Both the position numbers and the translations under genes were made by a program. This document shows positions 13,923 to 14,342 of a stretch of DNA of 14,342 nt, piece after piece; position 1 is the first letter of the stretch; each line of letters opens with the position of its first letter. Source of the DNA: Nitrospirota bacterium (GTDB lineage Bacteria > Nitrospirota > Thermodesulfovibrionia > Thermodesulfovibrionales > JdFR-88); NCBI GenBank assembly GCA_021789735.1, contig JAJYJB010000066.1, positions 1 to 14,342 of the forward strand, in the 5' to 3' direction. The notes under the pieces are model-generated. The model did no database searches and had not been told where the DNA came from. It saw nothing but the letters and a program-made list of their open reading frames with translations.

Positions 13923-14342
13923 CTTTCTTCTTCTGTGATTTAAAGCATCACTTTGCAAAATTGCAAGGTATATGCTTTAAATGTGCTTTGCAAGATTTAT
14001 GCTTTAAATTTCTTCCACTGACTCTAGGAATTTGAGGGTATCCCCCTTATCCACACAACGGGATATTTTTTCTTGGCTCACTTTCGCACAGTAACGGAGC
14101 ATGCATCTTATCCTCGGTAAAATACAGGTCATCCCAGCATTGATTGAAGTGCCGATAAAAACTCCACCTGATACACCGCAGTTTCAATAAGTCGAAACTT
14201 GTGCGTATTTCCGATAGAAGAACAAAACCGCTCCGCGGTAGCTTTACTGCGCGTTAGCCTGTTCGTATAAATCCAACGTTTTCCCTGCCCGTTCCATTAA
14301 AAGGACCCTTCACGTCTGCCTGTAGTTTTTCCATAATCTCCT
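13923..14342. other. 420-bp AT-richer region downstream of tRNA-Met, no convincing gene
   Basis: It starts with the repeat cluster at 13935-14009 and is visibly AT-richer than the genes to its left. Only short frames occur. On the minus strand 14132-14004 could encode 42 residues ending in DTLKFLESVEEI, and 14334-14254 could encode 26 residues (MEKLQADVKGPFN...) behind an AGGAG only 3 bases from its ATG. A third minus-strand frame between them is open for about 54 codons without a start. These could be pieces of a decayed gene; I recognise no family. The base change right after a tRNA gene is compatible with another integrated element. Confidence 0.4.
13935..14009. repeat. Cluster of short direct and inverted repeats after tRNA-Met
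   Basis: ATGCTTTAAAT occurs twice in direct order (13972-13982 and 13999-14009) and once inverted as ATTTAAAGCAT (13938-13948). CTTTGCAA occurs at 13951-13958 and 13986-13993, with an extra TTGCAA at 13961-13966. The cluster is thus built from two imperfect units, CTTTGCAA...TATGCTTTAAAT, plus a reversed half unit. GTGAT/ATCAC (13935-13951) can also form a small hairpin followed by TTT, a weak tRNA terminator candidate. Possible roles are binding sites for an integrase or regulator. Confidence 0.6.

Noticed and set aside
1..14342. CRISPR array or complete insertion sequence
   Set aside because: No regularly spaced repeats, terminal inverted repeats or transposase genes are visible; the integrase fragment and the short repeat cluster at 13935-14009 are the only mobile-DNA signs.

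Overview
The window looks like a Gram-negative, GC-rich bacterial chromosome with heavy use of ATA and AGG codons. It has a complete rod-shape operon, a multiheme c-type cytochrome and two tRNA loci. The mix would suit a Nitrospirota- or Desulfobacterota-like anaerobe, but that placement is only a guess from gene content and style.

Layout. (a) 1-510: the C-terminal catalytic half of a tyrosine recombinase, cut by the window edge. (b) 511-850: no protein gene. It holds the 5' half of a tRNA-Gln(CTG) gene on the minus strand, broken exactly at the anticodon loop and still with a good promoter, so this is probably the edge of an integrated element. (c) 851-2158: a phosphoribosyltransferase fused to an alpha/beta hydrolase, which meets the next gene tail to tail with an 8-base overlap. 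(d) 7962 down to 2151, minus strand: a GroES-like protein with an insertion, a DedA-family membrane protein, a GGQ release-factor-like protein, MutS2 and a multiheme cytochrome c. (e) 8063-13783, plus strand: an RDD-family membrane protein, then mreB, mreC, mreD, mrdA (PBP2) and rodA, all overlapping or spaced by a few bases: one elongasome operon. (f) 13849-13922: tRNA-Met(CAT). (g) 13923-14342: AT-richer DNA without a convincing gene, starting with a small repeat cluster.

Two themes stand out. First, three genes (GroES-like, GGQ protein, RDD) have an extended -10 box of the form TGT-TAWWAT ending only 5-6 bases before the start codon, with no Shine-Dalgarno sequence. This predicts leaderless mRNAs; the DedA gene is a weaker fourth case. 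Second, the GGQ protein and MutS2 are coupled by an ATGA overlap behind their own promoter. MutS2 of Bacillus is known to act on collided ribosomes and codon-independent GGQ proteins release nascent chains from stalled ribosomes, so the pair may be a dedicated ribosome-rescue module. This is inference, but it is the most interesting hypothesis in the window.
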